DNA from: a virus | Length of the DNA stretch: 31,770 nucleotides | Reading direction: 5' to 3' (one strand) | Virus record (IMG/VR): IMGVR_UViG_3300030385_000040 | Coordinates: 1 to 31,770 of that record | Shown: piece after piece, positions 31,702-31,770 of the stretch | Layout: each line of letters opens with the position of its first letter | Numbering within the stretch: the first letter of the stretch is position 1 | Position numbers and translations under genes: made by a program | Notes under the pieces: model-generated | What the model was told of the DNA's origin: nothing | Seen by the model: only the letters and a program-made list of their open reading frames with translations | Databases searched by the model: none

Positions 31702-31770
31702 AACATTTCTTTATTTTGTGAAACATATTTGAATTTATTTATTAAGTTTGCCAAAACGAAAATGAAACAA
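31672..31770. repeat. Right copy of 99-bp terminal direct repeat
   Basis: Exact copy of bases 1-99; removing one copy gives a unique circle of 31,671 bases. It contains the 3' end of the 31402 gene and the promoter region of the terminase operon. Confidence 0.95.

Overview
The window is a complete phage genome, about 31.67 kb of unique sequence. Its first 99 bases are repeated exactly at its right end, so it closes into a circle, and the last gene (31402-31701) runs across the join. Every convincing gene lies on the + strand and packing is tight; no stretch above 300 bases lacks a gene, the largest gap being about 173 bases. Small and large terminase, portal, ClpP-type prohead protease, capsid protein, a 1367-residue tape measure and a lysis cassette indicate a tailed phage with a long non-contractile tail (no sheath gene seen). 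The host is most likely a member of Bacteroidetes, probably a flavobacterium: promoters follow the TTG-N18..20-TAnnTTTG pattern, Shine-Dalgarno sites are missing and replaced by A-rich leaders, and DNA is AT-rich. I found no integrase, so a lytic life cycle is likely.

Layout. 101-1775: terminase genes. 1828-13475: tail module, with a probable -1 frameshift gene pair at 2246-3177, tail-completion type proteins, two large tail proteins and the tape measure. 13486-14717: small genes including a zinc ribbon and an HTH protein, ending in a one-gene unit with its own promoter and terminator. 14824-20432: head module (protease/scaffold, capsid, possible tail tube, portal, connector, small virion proteins). 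20445-22028: lysis module (small membrane proteins, T7-lysozyme-type amidase, one-piece spanin). 22031-23275: metallophosphoesterase. 23432-31228: early/accessory and replication genes, with a papain-like protein, HTH proteins, a small SSB, a replication-initiator-like protein, a VRR-NUC nuclease and many unknowns. 31402-31701: a ribbon-helix-helix-like gene leading back to terminase.

How it works together. Canonical promoters (about 18-20 base spacer) drive the early side, and three of these regions share a 15-mer, AAATGAAAGTTTTTT. The structural and lysis side uses TATTTTTG promoters with a longer spacer and, in two cases, a TTGCGACG upstream box; several sit so close to the ATG that the mRNAs should be leaderless. 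No DNA polymerase or helicase is visible, so the phage must borrow the host replisome. The most striking genome-wide signal is the apparent complete absence of GATC (and of GTAC) in both strands, while no methyltransferase is encoded: this looks like escape from host restriction. Other points of note are the T10 frameshift site, the u-spanin, and the unusual module order (terminase-tail-head-lysis, with the portal after the capsid gene).
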